DNA of 51,602 bases from Lingula anatina (GCF_001039355.2 NW_019775969.1:1-51602); one strand, 5' to 3'. Shown: positions 24,421-39,400, counted from the first letter of the stretch. Numbers and translations are program-made. Notes: a model not told the origin generated them from the sequence alone.

Positions 24421-27400
24421 TTACCTGCTGCGTTTTACGTCCAACGCTGACTTGTGTGGTGAGAAGTCTGGGACGCTGAGACTCCTGGTAAAAATTTTAT
24501 TTTGGCGCTTCCGTGAGTAGTTGGTTACCCTGTAGAAAATAACAAAGAAAATCTAATCGTTTTTTCTTTATAAAAATGTTGCTTACTTGCTAATTTGTCA
24601 GAACAAAACCAGTGTTTTAATAAAAGCGAGAGCTTAAACCTTTCAACTGTTGTTAAGATAGGCTTAATCTGCTATTGCCTTTTAAGGAAAGCTGTAGACA
24701 GTTCCATCCTATACAGTACAACATACCCAATATTTGGATTATTGTTTTCTTATATTGGAACCACTATTGATGTTACTTTTCAATGTTCCACAGCCAGAGA
24801 GGATAGAATTGAATTTTAAACCATGCATAATATTCGATTTTTGAAAATTTACAAACAATTAATACCACATATATTTGAAACACTACAATGTAGCTACGCG
24901 CACTGCCATGCGAAATTCGCAGGTGTCTAACAAATTAGCTAACAGAAAGCTGCTAAAACATGTGTCTTGTACGTAATATTGTACGAGATCGATGGGGAGA
25001 TAAACAAAGTATCAGCTGCCTGGAAATTAAAACTGCGCTTTTGCCTGCAATAATTGATCATGATAAAGATACACGTTTAATTTTAATCAAAAGAACGTAG
25101 TTCACGGCTTTCAAATCTAAAATTTAAAAAAATAGGTCTATTCCGGGAATCTTCGGCAATTTTGTAAAAATCACATACAGGTCCATGTATTTTAACTAAT
25201 ACGGTGTTACCAATTCAATGTCCGCTTTCAGTTACGAGAAAAGAAATCCACAGTTCGTCATATTTCACAATTCAATCCTCTCTACAGATTGAAATAATTG
25301 TTTCCACAATTCAACTGGAGGCATGGCTCCAAGGCCCCTCCTTCCTCAAAATATTCATTAGTACTACACCTCACTAGGTCTTGTTTTCGGGACTTCATTG
25401 CATCTCGGATTGTTGGATATATGGAAATTGTCCACATAAAAAAACTGCAAGAACTCCGTTTTGGAAATCCAATGAAAAAAATTAGACACGTTCAGCAATT
25501 AAAAATATCTACCACCGGTTCACGCGGACACGAGTACGGTCAAGGTCGATGGTGGAGTTAGTCTCAAGAGGAATCTGAAGAGGTTCAAATCGATGGAATT
25601 AAAGTGCACCAATTACAACAGTCGGCAAACTGAACTCGGGGCGCTTTATTTCCACTATTGATGAAATATTCGATATTTGTGTACAGAACCGAAATCCAAA
25701 CAAGGTCGCGGTAGACCACCCCACAAATTGCAGGTGTAACAACTGTATAGACGAAGGGAAATGTACCTCATTACTTTCACTAAATGAACCCATCGTCTAT
25801 TTAACAGGAATGAAAATATTTACTGTATCAATCCTAGCGCCTAATTGAGAGTGTAGAATCTCATTGTTAGACCCATGGCCCGTGTTCGGTCCAATCTCTG
25901 TTTGGATTTTAGATCACTCTATTGGGTCTGATGAAATAATACAGCAGGATTGAATTTATTCGATAAGATTTTGTATGAAATATGAATAAATTTGTTCCAT
26001 TATCCCTCGGAATATCACATAAAGATGCATTGGTTATTCGTGAAAATAGTCGAAAACAGGATGTCTGTGATAATATACTGTTGGCGCGTATGTTAAGAAA
26101 AGCGTGCTCGTGCATTAAGGCACGTTATCTTACCTATAAAGCTGGACGACGGGGTCCAGGGCAAACACCGGCAAAGTTCGAGGCTCTGCCGTCGGTAACA
26201 CCCTTGGTAACGCCCCAAACTCAGCACAAGACACGGCGTTCCTTTTCATTTTCGCCACAAGACGACTTAAATCCAAATAATTTGATTCCCTCTTTAGTTC
26301 AAGCTTGCTCTGTGAATGTGAAAATTCTCTTCACGCGCTGACAGCCTGAGCCTCGGGTCGTTATATCAATGTTTTTAATGAATTGTCACATCCCACACTG
26401 CCGATGACAATAGGCTGAGTTTACCTTGACGCGTGGTTTAATGAATTCGAGTATCTATTGCTAACTCCCGTTTTGTTCAGGGATGACCCCTTTCTTCAAT
26501 CTCCTCATTTGGAAAATACTTCCTGCCCTCTTTTGCGATGAAAGGCTTTGTAAAGTTCTTCCCCTGAAAGAGTGACTAGGTTTTAATAGCAGCCCTTCAC
26601 GGCCGCAGCTCATCGCGTCAAGTCAAACTTTATAGGTTCCAATAATGCTAACAAACTTGAGGCCATACGATACTGATGAAATTCGCTGCTTCTCAGCTTT
26701 GCAGTTTCTTTTTGTTGCCGTTAATACCTACGGCGCCTCGTTTCAAAACCAGACATAGATTTAATTCTTTTCCAACGTCGTATTTTTTTTGTGCGCACGT
26801 CAAAAATGTACTCGCTACAAGTAGTGCGATGTTGCCTGCCGTGTCCCCTCGACTTTATTGCATCGTGTGTCCACAGGTGGGTCAAGCACGCCGTCCATCA
26901 TGGTCCATCGGTGGTCTGAAATAAAAGACGAGCGAACGTGAGATTTGAAACAATGAATAAAACGGTCGTATACAGTCTTGGGGCAAGGCTGAGCGTGGTG
27001 GGTGTTTCAACAGAGCCAGTCATTTAAGTGACTGGAGCGTGGAAATAATTTGAGGAAAAACAAGAAGCACCTGCAGACTTAAAAACCGCAGATAGCAAGG
27101 AGTTTGTGGTAAAATCCGGGGGCAAAATCCATCACTTTAGCGTTTACAAAAATGCGCCAGAAACTGACAAAGTGTTAAACCAGTATACTAGACATACTTT
27201 CATATTCTATATAGAAGAATAGTCAGGACAAAACTATAACTCAAAGTCCAGCGAGACAAAACTATATAACTGTGAAGGGCAGGATTTTTTACATTGTCCT
27301 TCTGTATCAAATATTCGTATCAACAAAGAAACTTCGGCTATAGTCGCTATTTTAGCAATTCATATTTCTAGTGTATCGCTCGCTTTAAGTGACCCACCAA

Positions 27401-29473
27401 GCATCACATGATAAACAGTTTTCTGTCGAAACAATTTCAGGATAAATTTCAACCTTTTGTTGAGAACACCTCGCCATTGATGGGTTCTGTCGGGTTCAAA
27501 AGACCCTTTACAATTTTGGAAACTCAGACGGACGTCTCACCTGCTACACTTTCAGAAAAGATAGTATAAGGTCAGCCAACATTGCGTGTATCGGAAAAAG
27601 TTCAATTCTGTTTTGGCGACCCCAGGTGACAGAAACAACCGAAACAGAACCATCCCTCCTTATGTACTTTAAGATATAATGATGGTGTCTCGCTCTTCCT
27701 CCACTTCTTTTTTTTCTCGTTTTACAAATGCGAATGTTCGTCATGCCACTTAAAGGGATGTATAAATTACATGAAATATTTATATAAAATAAAAACAACA
27801 GTTTGGTAAATCTTATGTCGATTACCCCGAGTTTCAAGGTATTTATGGTTGTAGTTATTCTCCCACTCATAATGGGCCTTTGATGGCAATACTCAGAAAC
27901 TGAGGGTGCTGTTGATTGAATAAACGAGACAGCTGTGTACAGTTTTTGTATTGAATGAAATATTGCCCGCATTTTCGCAAATGATAAATGAATCGTCGAA
28001 GAGGGCCATAATTATATACTGTAGGTTTGATTTTGAAAGGCATCGTTTTCTTTTTCTATTGAATGCCTCTTCCTATTTTCTCTATTATTGAGATGCCGCG
28101 ACAACAGCATCTCTTGAGTTAATAATATCAAGGAGAAATAGCAGTATACCGCATACATACAAGTCGAAGTAAGCTACTTCATTAAAAAAAGACCAGTTTT
28201 TAAGTTGACTTTAAGTCTGCCCTTTCGATGTAATATGACCCCCTTTTTAACATTTAGGAGTTATATGAAAAGAACATAACTTGGGATAATATTACATCTG
28301 TCACCCAAGGTCAACTTATCACGCAAAATTTCGATTATGAGATACACATGATAGGCCAAGAGAAGAAAAATAATATATTCTGAAGGCGCAAAACGCAAGA
28401 AAATCCATACAAATGAAACTTCCATTTGAAAACTGGTATTCAGCATCGGGGTTTATTCTGAAATGACTAATTCTTAACTCCTGAGATCAATTTTGTTATC
28501 GAGCTCTTGTCACTTTGGCCTTTACAAACATTATCGACCTGACGGAGAGTTACAATAACCCATGTCATCTAGCGGTAACATTGCATAAAAGAAAGCTACA
28601 AATATAAACACTGAAAACAACTGATGATTTATTGGAAAAGGGGCAAAATACCAAGGTTATTCATAATGTTTGACCCCGTCAAGTCACGTTTACTTCGCCT
28701 CCATTTCTGAATCCTTCTCCCTTCCCATCTCTTAGACACGAATTCTAACCTCAGGTTTTCAAATTTCACTAAAATTATTGACAATCTTCTGTTTTGGAAT
28801 ATGCAAGTTTTAAAGGAGAGAAAAATTCAACACTAACCTGATATCGAAGAATTGTGAGCGGCCGTAAATGGCACCGAAATTCGTGCACAATTGCTGCAAA
28901 CGACTTCGTGATGCTTGCACCTACCTGCGTACGCAAACGGGAATTGAAAACACGATGATCCTCCTTCAAAAACTAAACTTGGCATCACTACATTACTTCC
29001 TTAAAGAAAACACTGCCATTAAACAGCTATAAATTTATCTATGCAATCTCGCTGAATACAATACGGATTGGCGGGATCCAATTTCATTGATATCTGTCGT
29101 TATTTGATGCCTCACCTTTGTTGCCGCTAAAAGATTTACCGCCCGATAGAAATTCAGGATAGACCCGAAACAAATGAAAAGAGTGATACTTCACACAGCA
29201 CCTTGAATCTCCTCGTGCATATTTTGTGGTGCTTTTTTGCCCAAAATCAACTACCTTAACACAGTCGCCGTTGTAAGTTAAAGTAACTATTTGCATGTGC
29301 CCCAACAAATTAATATAAATACCAAACATAACGTTGTAAATATGCGCAGTGTGTAAACGTTTAAGTTTCTTTATTACAACTGAATGTTATTTTGCAATGC
29401 ACATCTTGTACCTGTGAGAACATTCGGTCTATCGTTTCATTTAGTCCATGTTTATCAGTCTTTCTCCTCCTCT

Positions 29474-29476
<3 letters not shown>

Positions 29477-29515
<39 letters not shown>
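29477..29515. repeat. (CT)n microsatellite
   Basis: A pure TC run of about 19 units. It produces spurious Ser-Leu and Arg-Glu frames on both strands. Confidence 0.95.
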
Positions 29516-29518
<3 letters not shown>

Positions 29519-31261
29519 CACATCTACACGTACTACTGCAACTTACCCGAGCCCGCTTGTGTCTGCGCCTGTCATCTCCACGTGTGTTCGTTTTTGTTTG
29601 TGTCGCATGACGCACCACAAGACACACAAATCAATGGGCGGCCACTGGATAATTCAATAAACCCATTGACGTCGAAAACACAATTCCAAGCGGTACGAGT
29701 TCGTATCAAAAATCACTACGTCTTTCTCCGGGACTAGACGAACAAACGCAAACCTATTCTAGTTGATAAAGGAATAAACCGAATACCCGCATTGTGTTTG
29801 CCGCATGTTACCTTGTATATTGTTACCACAGTGTTCGTTGGTATGACGGATTTTTTTTCAAAAGGAACACCCCAGTATGTTTTTTACCAACCCTGGAACT
29901 GGTGAATACAGAAAAAAATTGAATTATTTAAATTATCCATACGAACAATAGAAATATATACATAGCTTAAAATCTTAAGCGCATCGATGATATTTTAACA
30001 CGAACGTACTCGCGCTTCCCAAAGGTAGTGAAGAGACTAGTTACGTGTTTCTTTGTTCTATTTTTCATTACGTGTGTTTGCATTACCATTACCCTTCTAA
30101 ATATCACTGGCTGGTTGAAAATCTCATGGCGCAAAATCAAAATCAAACATTGCTACAACCTGATAATAAACGGTTCACCGTGACGACAGTGCGATAAAAA
30201 CCATAACAATACCTGCCTTATCTGGTCAACATTTTTGGTCAGTTTCAGATGAAATGAAAATCCGTGTACAGTTTTAAGTTCTTGCCCTGTTCGCCGTATA
30301 ATGCTGAATCACTGCATGGGGAGACTACCAGAAAACCATACATTGAATATTTAATAATTCTTTCTCTCTGATCTATTCTATATCATCAGCTGCTGCTTTA
30401 TACCGTTCTTAATTGGTTTTATTGTAATGGTACTCAAATATTTATTGCTTTTTATCTCCAATTTGATCAGGTAATGGCATTGCAAAATAGCACTTTAGTT
30501 ATTTAGATAAAGTCCCAGCAACTGAGGTGTGAAGTGTGTCACTTAATAACTAGGTACTCTCCGAGTTTAAAAGTGCTCTCTTCAACGCCCCAAAAGCTTA
30601 AAACCTATTGACTTTTACCCATTCTTTGCTGCACGTGAGTTAAGAAATCCAGACGCCCGTGTAGATCACTTCTTTATTGAACCGGTCAGTTCCAATAGGT
30701 TTTCTTATACATAGGCGCAGTTTCATTCACAGTGAGTGACCCCGTGTAATGTAACGTCCGAGTGTGGACAGCACCCAGCATTCACTGGCCAGAGTAATCT
30801 AATCGAATCCTAATATGCAGCGTCATGATACAATATTCATTTTCGGTTAAGACGCATCGTGGTGGTCATTACAGTCATTACAATCTCCACCATGAGCCTG
30901 GACAAGCAATTTGAGAGATGGAAGTAAACAGCCATATGAAGATTGAATCTTCACACTTCTGTATACCAAAGGCCCGTGCACCTTGGCTTCAGGGTTGGAA
31001 TCAAAACATAACCAGCACGTACCGCGGTGTTTGTTCTGCGCATGCAATCAATGTATGTACACAGAGGGGTGAGACATTGTATCCGTCTTCTTATACGCAT
31101 CATTACTGTCATCGATTTCATTATTGTCGCTGTTGACCCGTGGTATAATTCCACGGCGGTTATTGGTAAGTAATGTGAAAACACGTCATATGACAGAGAG
31201 TGGTTTATTACAATAAAGTCTCGCTATTTCAATGTATATATATATATATGCGATATTATAA

Positions 31262-31606
31262 TTAAAGGGATAATAACTCTTCATATGATATCAATATTTC
31301 ACAATAAAAACATTGTGAACAACTCATAGAAATATAATATATTCTGTTTTCCCACAAAAACAGCAGTTATAGCTATTATTCTGATATATGAGCTTGTCTT
31401 CAGACCACATGACCTCCATTGATGGCTGTACTGTGTTATAATCTCTTAAGAGATTTTAACAAAAAACCAAACTTTTTAGAAAAAAACCAGGGACTCACTT
31501 TGAATGTAAAAATGGATTCATTAACCATTGGTTAGTATGGGAAAATTGTTGTTTACTCCAGGAAAATTCATTTTTTGGCCAAAACGAAGAGTTATTATTC
31601 CTTTAA
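31262..31606. mobile_element. MITE-like element, 345 bp, 21-bp near-perfect TIRs
   Basis: The left end TTAAAGGGATAATAACTCTT recurs inverted at the right end (CTTAAAGG AATAATAACTC form, one mismatch over 21 bp). The interior is AT-rich and non-coding. A TTAA-like terminus is visible, but a target-site duplication cannot be separated from the repeat itself. Confidence 0.65.
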
Positions 31607-33454
31607 GTTAGAATTTACGTAAGCAGCGTATATGATTTCATATCACGCGACACATTACTGGTATAGAGATTTTTTTTCTTTCTTGTTCTCCTTTACAATA
31701 ATATGAAAAGTGTTTCTGGTGACATCGTGATAAAATTTACCGGAATCTCAAATGCCCCTTTTTTAGCACAGTTTTGATATATACGTATACAAGAGAAAGA
31801 TAGAGACAGAATTGTACAGTGGCGAGTAAATATCTATGTTCAAAATTGAAAATTAATATTAATAAAACTAACCAGGAGAAACACGACAAAAGAAAACACG
31901 CCAAAGTTAAAAACAAGCAATGCACTATAATTTATATAAAAAGTGTGCCCCCTGGTAGCGTTCGAATATTGAGGACGAATATCTAACGCTTTTTTTGTTG
32001 TTATTGTGCTATTGTTCTTGCAACGTCGGTTTTTCTTAAAATAGTTATATAGAGCCTCCAGAAGTCTCGACGTCTTAAGTTTTCTTTACTATAGTTTTGA
32101 AGGCGCCTTAGGTCCATTTCTTGATTGTATGTTGATCGTTAAACAATTTTCCATTGGTTCACGGGTTAGTTTTTCTTCCTTCTCATACTTTGAAATCGAT
32201 GTTACTTCTTTTGTTATTTACAATACATTATCAGGTTTTGACTTCAATTCCGGGGACATCACCTCTGGAACCATTTGCATATTTGTCTCTAAAATATTTG
32301 ACTGCACTCCAAACGGCGCGCCTTACGTAGTTTTGATTCAGTCATGTGGTAATGTCATGCCCAAACTTTTATGTAAATATACAGGGCAAATATCTCCCGG
32401 TGCCGGTTACACGACAGCCAAAAACCAGCCCCATGCGAATGCAATGAATACCAGGGTAAACAAATCGATGAAACAATTGCGGAAGTTATTTATCGGCGAC
32501 AAAAGTTGTTCTATTACCAAAAGGCATCACACACAGCAGTGAATATGTCTCATATTTAAATTAATGTCTAGTATGCTTAAATGTTTGAAACAAAAATTGC
32601 CACTGCATTTTTTTTACTTCCTGTATTCCTCATTATTAATTTTTTTGGATATATTTCTTTCCTTTGGCGGACTTAAAATTGTAAAGAAAGTTAACTTGAA
32701 TCCTCTTTGTTTAGTTATTTTACTTTTATGTATCTTTTTTTTTCATTCTATTCTATTCCGTGATTATTGTTTAGTGATTTTGTCTTTCTTTTGAAAAACG
32801 TCTGAAATCACTCAGTGGATTCAAATCGTGCTTGAGGTGAAAATCGAGGTAAATAGATTAAGGAAATGAGAATTCCGTCGTGTTTTAAGATATTTTAAAA
32901 ACTGTTTTAGAATGTCAGCACTTCTCTTTTGATCACCTGCATAGGCTGCATTAGTATTTTTGCATTAATATTTTTGCTGGTTTAATGTGTTTCTTTATGA
33001 AATAAATTACCTAATCAATAATTAATCAATGGCCGAATAAGCCCACTTCTTTTATCATTTGAAGAGATAATAAATGCCAAAAACCTATTTGACGTCACTT
33101 ATTCATTGTTAGTGATAGCTACGTAAGATTGTAAAACTATCAATGGAATAATGAAATATACCTGCCTGCTATCCTTAGGAGTAAATCTGGAGTAATGATG
33201 AATTAACTCCTCTTCTCAAGATGTGCTTTGGATGTGTTTCCTCTTGAAATGTTTTCACCTGACATTGTGAGGTGCTGCCATCACACGTTAGCATTATAGC
33301 CTCGTTTTCGTCCTTACAGGTTAAATTTCCTGTTACCGTTTCAGGTGGGGAATTCTTGTGGAATTTTCCCCAAAACTGTGATCCATGTAATTCTTTGTGG
33401 AATTTAGTGATTAAAATTTAAACGAAACATATCAGGGACAAAAAAGGACATATA

Positions 33455-36400
33455 ATGGGTAAGTGATGAGTGCTTCTTTGTGCAAATTATCTTTTCTCAG
33501 GTAAGCAGGTTGTTGTCACACCTTGAGACATGGTCGGTAACTTTCACTCTGTTAAATGGTGGTATTTTTTTTACCAAGATGCAAGTGTTTTAAGCTGTTT
33601 TATAGCCAGTTCTTCGGTTTTAAATGTCCAGTATTTATGTTGGATCGCCTGTTCAGATTTAACCACAGTTTAAATGTCTAAACCGTTAATTGGCAAATAG
33701 TCGCACGACAGGATTTACTGGGTAAACACGACAATGGCTCAAAGCAAACAATGGACATAACTGATTAGTCATATTATTATGGCTAGTTGTTGAATTATTC
33801 GAACAACTCTGCGATAAAATAATTTCCTGATTAAATCGTACGAACTGTTATAATCATCATTTATGGACCATAATTTACTCAAATTGTGTCCTTCACTATT
33901 TGTTCCCATAGTGGAGCATAGACATTGGAGGTACAGTTTAACAATGAACTGAAAGAAAGGGTTCAGATCAGGTCATGTTTGTTTTATGTGATAAACTAGC
34001 TGTAAAAAAAAAACAACTGGAATGATGTCCCAGCTGTAATTATACCCTTTTTATTGGGAATTAAATGTACAACACTTCATCAATATTTAAAAACATGTGA
34101 AGACAATATCACAGTATTATATAGTATCCTTTGTAACAAATTTCCCTTATAGAAAAATTTTCAGCACTTCATATCCAATTTTGGCAACACATAAACAGCA
34201 CCTTATCTGAAGCCTTAGAAGTTCATGGATGTAAAAATATAAGTGGCAAAATAAGATATTTAATTGTAAAAGACAAAGAAAAATTGATACATAAGAGCAA
34301 ATGCTGGAATTGCCAACTGTATATTCAAATTTTAAAATGTGTTACACATTTAAAGCTTATAAAGCAGGGTATAAGATACTATACTTATTAGTATGTTAAT
34401 CATTTATTTGTATACACTCTTTGAATATGAGCTTTGTAAATTTACATATATCAACAATGAAGAAAGGCTTAAAATTAAATGTCCAAATTTTTCCAGGTGC
34501 GTTAGAGTGTCTGGGACGCATTCCCTATGCTTCCCTAATTGCCACACTTAAGTGCTGGGTAGGTGTGGGGATCTTCTGTGGCTGCCTTTATTCAGCACTG
34601 AGAATTGTGCTTGAGGACATTTTCTCCAAACTTCTGGGGTTCTCCATAGAATGGTGAGTGCAGAGTGACTAGAAATATACTATACTGTATTTTAACTTTC
34701 ACCAGTTGCTTGAAAACAATTACTTTGAATAGAAAATTGGAATTTTTTTATTTAATTAATGTCACTGGCTTGATGAAGAAAAAGTACACTGACATGACTT
34801 TTCAAAACTATGATTATATCTTTACTGCAATATATTTTTTTATTGCCCTGTGGTTTACTCTTATTAAAGTCCTGTTTATTAATTTTCTTCAGGCTGAGAA
34901 TCCTGGTGATAGTTCTTATCATTGTTGCTGTGGTGATGGGCATTTTTGCCACTCTGTTGTTGATATTTGGTTTCCTAGCAACTGGGAACACACGAAGGAA
35001 CGTATACAAAGGCAACAAGTGCATCATGGGAGGAAGAGTGTCAGCAGCTATGGTAGGGCTGTGTATAAATTATTTTCAGCCATAATAAGTTTTCCAATTA
35101 AATTTGCATAATTTTTTTACTAAAATTATTCTGTCAGTGAAAAATGAAATCTAGACACTCTTTAATTTCCATGTTTAGAAACTGATGGTTGGATGTAGTA
35201 TAACCTGTTTTTGAAAAAAAAAAGCATAAATTCTAAATTTGCTTTTTGTTATCAATTGCTTCAGACATGACAGTTGCTGTAAATGAGCTTTAAAACATCA
35301 ATATTATTGCCTCTTTTCTTTGTTTTCCAGTTCATGATGTTGACGTACATAATGAATTTGACTTGGGTCCTGATCTGCGCCCTGTTAACAGTGCCTGTAT
35401 TGATGTATGTCATGTTCATGTCCATATGCAATGAGGAGATCATAGACCGCCAACTCGCAGGGTGGTATCCCACAATCAATATTTCACATTATGGTAAGAA
35501 CTGATACATTATGTATTCTCTAAAAAAGTAACTTTTTTATAGAAATGTATCAATTTACTTGTATTGTTTCCAGTAGAGTTTTTTCATCAGTGAATACAGA
35601 TTTCAAACAAAATTTAAACAATTTCTGGTTCTTAAATGATTTTTTAATTTAAGTTTTATAGAATTTTTGTTCCTATTGGAATTTTAAAATGGTCAAGTGT
35701 GAACAATACAAAGATACAGTTCAGATTAGCCTCATTGAGGGTGATTCTTAGGGTTTTGTGGAAAATGGAATTATTTTGTTTTTGCCTATGGTTTATATAT
35801 CTAACTAAATATCTTGTTCACAGGGCTGTACAGAAATGCCACTGCCCTAGGAGGCAAGAATGTACTGAGAACACCAACAGAGCTCAGCAAACTATGTGAA
35901 CACGTGAGTACAATAATGTTGTTATCTTACCAGCTAAAACAAATTAACAATTATTGCATTCTCATAGCAGTAAAAAATTTGATTTATGTTTACGTTATGT
36001 TGCATACTTAGCATTGATGGTAAAATGGCAAACAAGATAACATTTTTGTACAAAATAATATAAATTTAGAATAATTATGCATTTTCTATACCACTTGTAA
36101 ATGTTTTATATTTTGTATTTTTGCATTTTCAGATCTCAGAGGCAGGTCCCCTTTTCATTGTTGCATTTATTGGTGCCCTTTTAATTGTGTTGTCTATGGT
36201 AAGTATAGATGCTTTTATCTATTTATACCAAATAGCAAATTGCTGTGTAGTTTACAATGCCTGCCTGCTTAAAAAAGAAAGAAAAATGCAGTTAATCTTG
36301 TTTTGTTATAAATCTATCTTCTCTTGTGTTAACTTCACAATTTTCAAAAGCTTGTTTGAAACAGTTTTAAGTAGATTTGATAGTTTCACGCAGATTGTGC

Positions 36401-39400
36401 ACTGTCATAAATTAGAATTTTTTAAAAAATACTAGTGCTAGTTTTAGTGATTTTTGTTGAACTTTGTTTTGAATTTTCTTATCACTGTCAATTGATAACC
36501 ACACCAATACTTTCTAAGTACTAACACTAAGGGTTAAATGTGTGAAGGGATTACAAAGTGACCATTAAAATTGGAATTTTTATTTACTAACAGCCACAAA
36601 TAAGAATTGTTATTTACTGACTAACATATAGCAAACTTGATTAATTTTTCTTTTTAAATTTTTATATTTATTTATTCATTTTTATGTTTATTTATTTGTT
36701 TATTATTTATTTTTGTTTATTATTTTGAGAAAGTGACAGTGGACTGGTTGAACTCCATATTAAATGTTATTGGAAGAGGGATTATTCTTCAGTAACCCAT
36801 TTGTACCTATAACACAGATATGACTATTATTAACACCTACCCGCTATTATTAACATTATTCTAACTATTGACCCCCTTCTGATTTTTTTATGCTCCTACC
36901 TTCCCTCATTACTAAAGGTCACACTATCATAGTTGTAGGTTAAGGTCACTCTCCAAAACTCTATCATAATGTTGAAGATCCTATTTAAAATTTGAGCACT
37001 TTTCAAAGATAGGAGAACGAAAAATCGTGGATTGTCAGAAGACAAGTAGACCTGGTTTTAAGTCAGAATTCCTGTCAGGGAAATGATCCTTTCCTGAATT
37101 TTGTCAGTTTAGGATTGTTTTCTTGGATAAACTCTTCATCTGAAGTACATTTCCCTGTGCCCTACTGACACGAATTGGGGGAAAGCTCATGGTTTGCATG
37201 AATTTGTGGAAAGGGAATGTTATATATTGAATCAAATTGCCCTCAATATGCTGCTTGTTTATTTAAATTTTCCGTCCTCTTTCAAAATTTGATTTTATCC
37301 TAATTTGGCACCTTTTAAATTTGTAGGCACAATTCATGATATCTTTGGCTGCCAATTACAACAAGATCAAAATGGCACGAGAGTTACAAGACATTCGCGA
37401 GGATCTCCGTTTGAATGACATGACTTCAGAATAGATCAAGAGAGTGAGAAAGTAGGTCCTGACCACTAGAAATAAATCAGAGTAACTTAGAAAATAGAGG
37501 CAAGATCATTATAGGGTTTAACTCAAATAATCAAATTGGTATGGCCATCTCAAGCATTGCACAGCAAAAAAGAAAATGAAAATACTAAATTTACTAAATA
37601 AAATGCCACTAAATTGTAGAAAGAGTGAGATAATTAAGTAACTTTTAGTTTGATTTCTTTTGCATATCATATCTAATATGTTATAAATGTGTTTCCCTGT
37701 TTAATTAACTAAGAAATAAGAATTTTATTTTATAGGACAAAATTATGTAGGCTTGTCCATTATTTTCACTTATGTAAAATGGTAATTTTTAGGAAAGTGC
37801 TCATCTGATAACACATAGTTTTTTGATCTAGCTAATATTGAAAGGGTCCTGGGTCACATTTGCTCTGTAATAATGTCAACTAACAAATATACTGATAGAA
37901 ACAATCAATAGATAAAATTATCACATCAAAGAAAAGTAAAAGTAAAAGGCTTGGAGGGAAATAATTTTGTATCATGCTCTGCCCTATTTCTGTAGCTTCC
38001 CTTAGAGACATATATTTTGAGGGTCCTTGGTGGTCCAAGCAACATTACAGGTTTCTTCATAGTGGACTAAGAACAACCAACACAGTCTATATACATCTCA
38101 ACTAACACAATTGACACCTTTCTCTAGCGCTTCTCTATATGTGGCACTTGGTGTGTTTCAGGTTCAGTTTATCTCCATATTAAGTGCAAACTATGTACGG
38201 TTACGAGTATCAAAGGAACTACAGGAAATCAGGGACGATGTCGAAATGACAGAATCTTTTGAACCAGACAAATTCTAATGCATTTGTGGAGGCTCATGTC
38301 TGTGCATAGATATTTATTGCCATGGTAAATTTTACTAATTGTGAACCCAGTGATGGGTTATTAGAGCTGTAATTATCATTATTACAATGATGAATAATGC
38401 ATGATTATGTTGAAATATGATACGATTTGAATAGAAAAATTGTCTGTGATTTACCCTATTTAAGTGGAACCAAAGACCTATACATGGTGCTCTGTATATA
38501 AATCATTTACTGCATGTTTCTGTAAAATGCACCCATTTTTAAAAGACAGCAAAATGGTTTTATTGCTTTTTATGGTGAAGGGGGAGAGCAATTAAAAAAG
38601 AATCACACTTTGTAAGATTTCCACATTTCCAAAGACGGCAAGCCAGGACATCTTTGCATGCAGCACACGTAACTCATCCATGCACTTACATGTTTGTCAG
38701 GTGAAAATATAGGATATTTATGTAAAAATTAGTAAGCCGTGCCTGTTGTTAAGGTCCAACATTTTGATGCATGTTTGTAATACTAGAGTACGTAGGCAAA
38801 TTATGGAAACAATTAGATTCCCTCTAAGTAGAATTCTGACAATGCATTTTTTTGCATCAGTCACCAGAAATTCAACTTTTTATAAAATTGCCTTATTATT
38901 TTTATTTTATTTTCATACATTTTGAAAAATTGTTTTATTCTAACTCAAATTTGAAAAAAAAAACACAAAAAGATTTTAGATTAAGTATAACAGGTGCTAC
39001 TGAATTGAGAAGTCAAAGAAAACTTTGTTAATCTCCTGTGTGTTTGAACTGTCAGTGTGCTGTGCAGTGCTTGCTTGAGACAATGTGATGTCTTGTCATG
39101 TCATAATGAAATTCTTCCTGTTGTTGTTTCTCAACCTCAATATTGTAAGTTTTGTATTGCTTCTGATTTACAAAACATAGTAATTATTTCATGATTTGTA
39201 CCAATGTTTTAACTAATTTGGTATGTTAATTAAAGATAGAATAATTAAGGGTATATATTTCACCTTTGATGGACTGCTAAACAATTTTTATCTTTAATAA
39301 TTTTATGAGATACAGATAAATAACTGGTATATATATACCAATCAAAATTTTTATTTTATTCTTCTCCTTCTGTAACTTTAGGTCCACTTCATGGTGTCCC

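Larger units (their letters stand above)
22944..33454. other. gene-poor region between the Sushi/EGF gene and M6
   Basis: No exon with a recognisable family or a convincing splice pattern. Short frames such as 25982-26341 (+), 27544-27972 (-) and 32129-32542 (+) look random. Microsatellites occur at 24362-24420 (CT-rich), 29477-29515 (CT) and about 31233-31248 (AT); a MITE-like element lies at 31262-31606. The M6 promoter and 5' UTR should occupy the right end. Confidence 0.5.

Noticed and set aside
27544-27972. 142-codon minus-strand frame
   Set aside because: No recognisable domain, isolated, and composition resembles translated AT-rich noise.
29361-29737. Several overlapping frames rich in Ser-Leu or Arg-Glu repeats
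   Set aside because: They are translations of the CT microsatellite at 29477-29515.
31960-31985. B-box-like GCGTTCGAATATTG suggesting a tRNA gene
   Set aside because: No A-box at the right distance and no cloverleaf; not a tRNA.
32129-32542. 137-codon plus-strand frame
   Set aside because: No family, no splice partners; likely chance.
39326-39341. 16-bp palindrome TGGTATATATATACCA before M6 exon C
   Set aside because: Short and AT-alternating, so expected by chance in AT-rich DNA.
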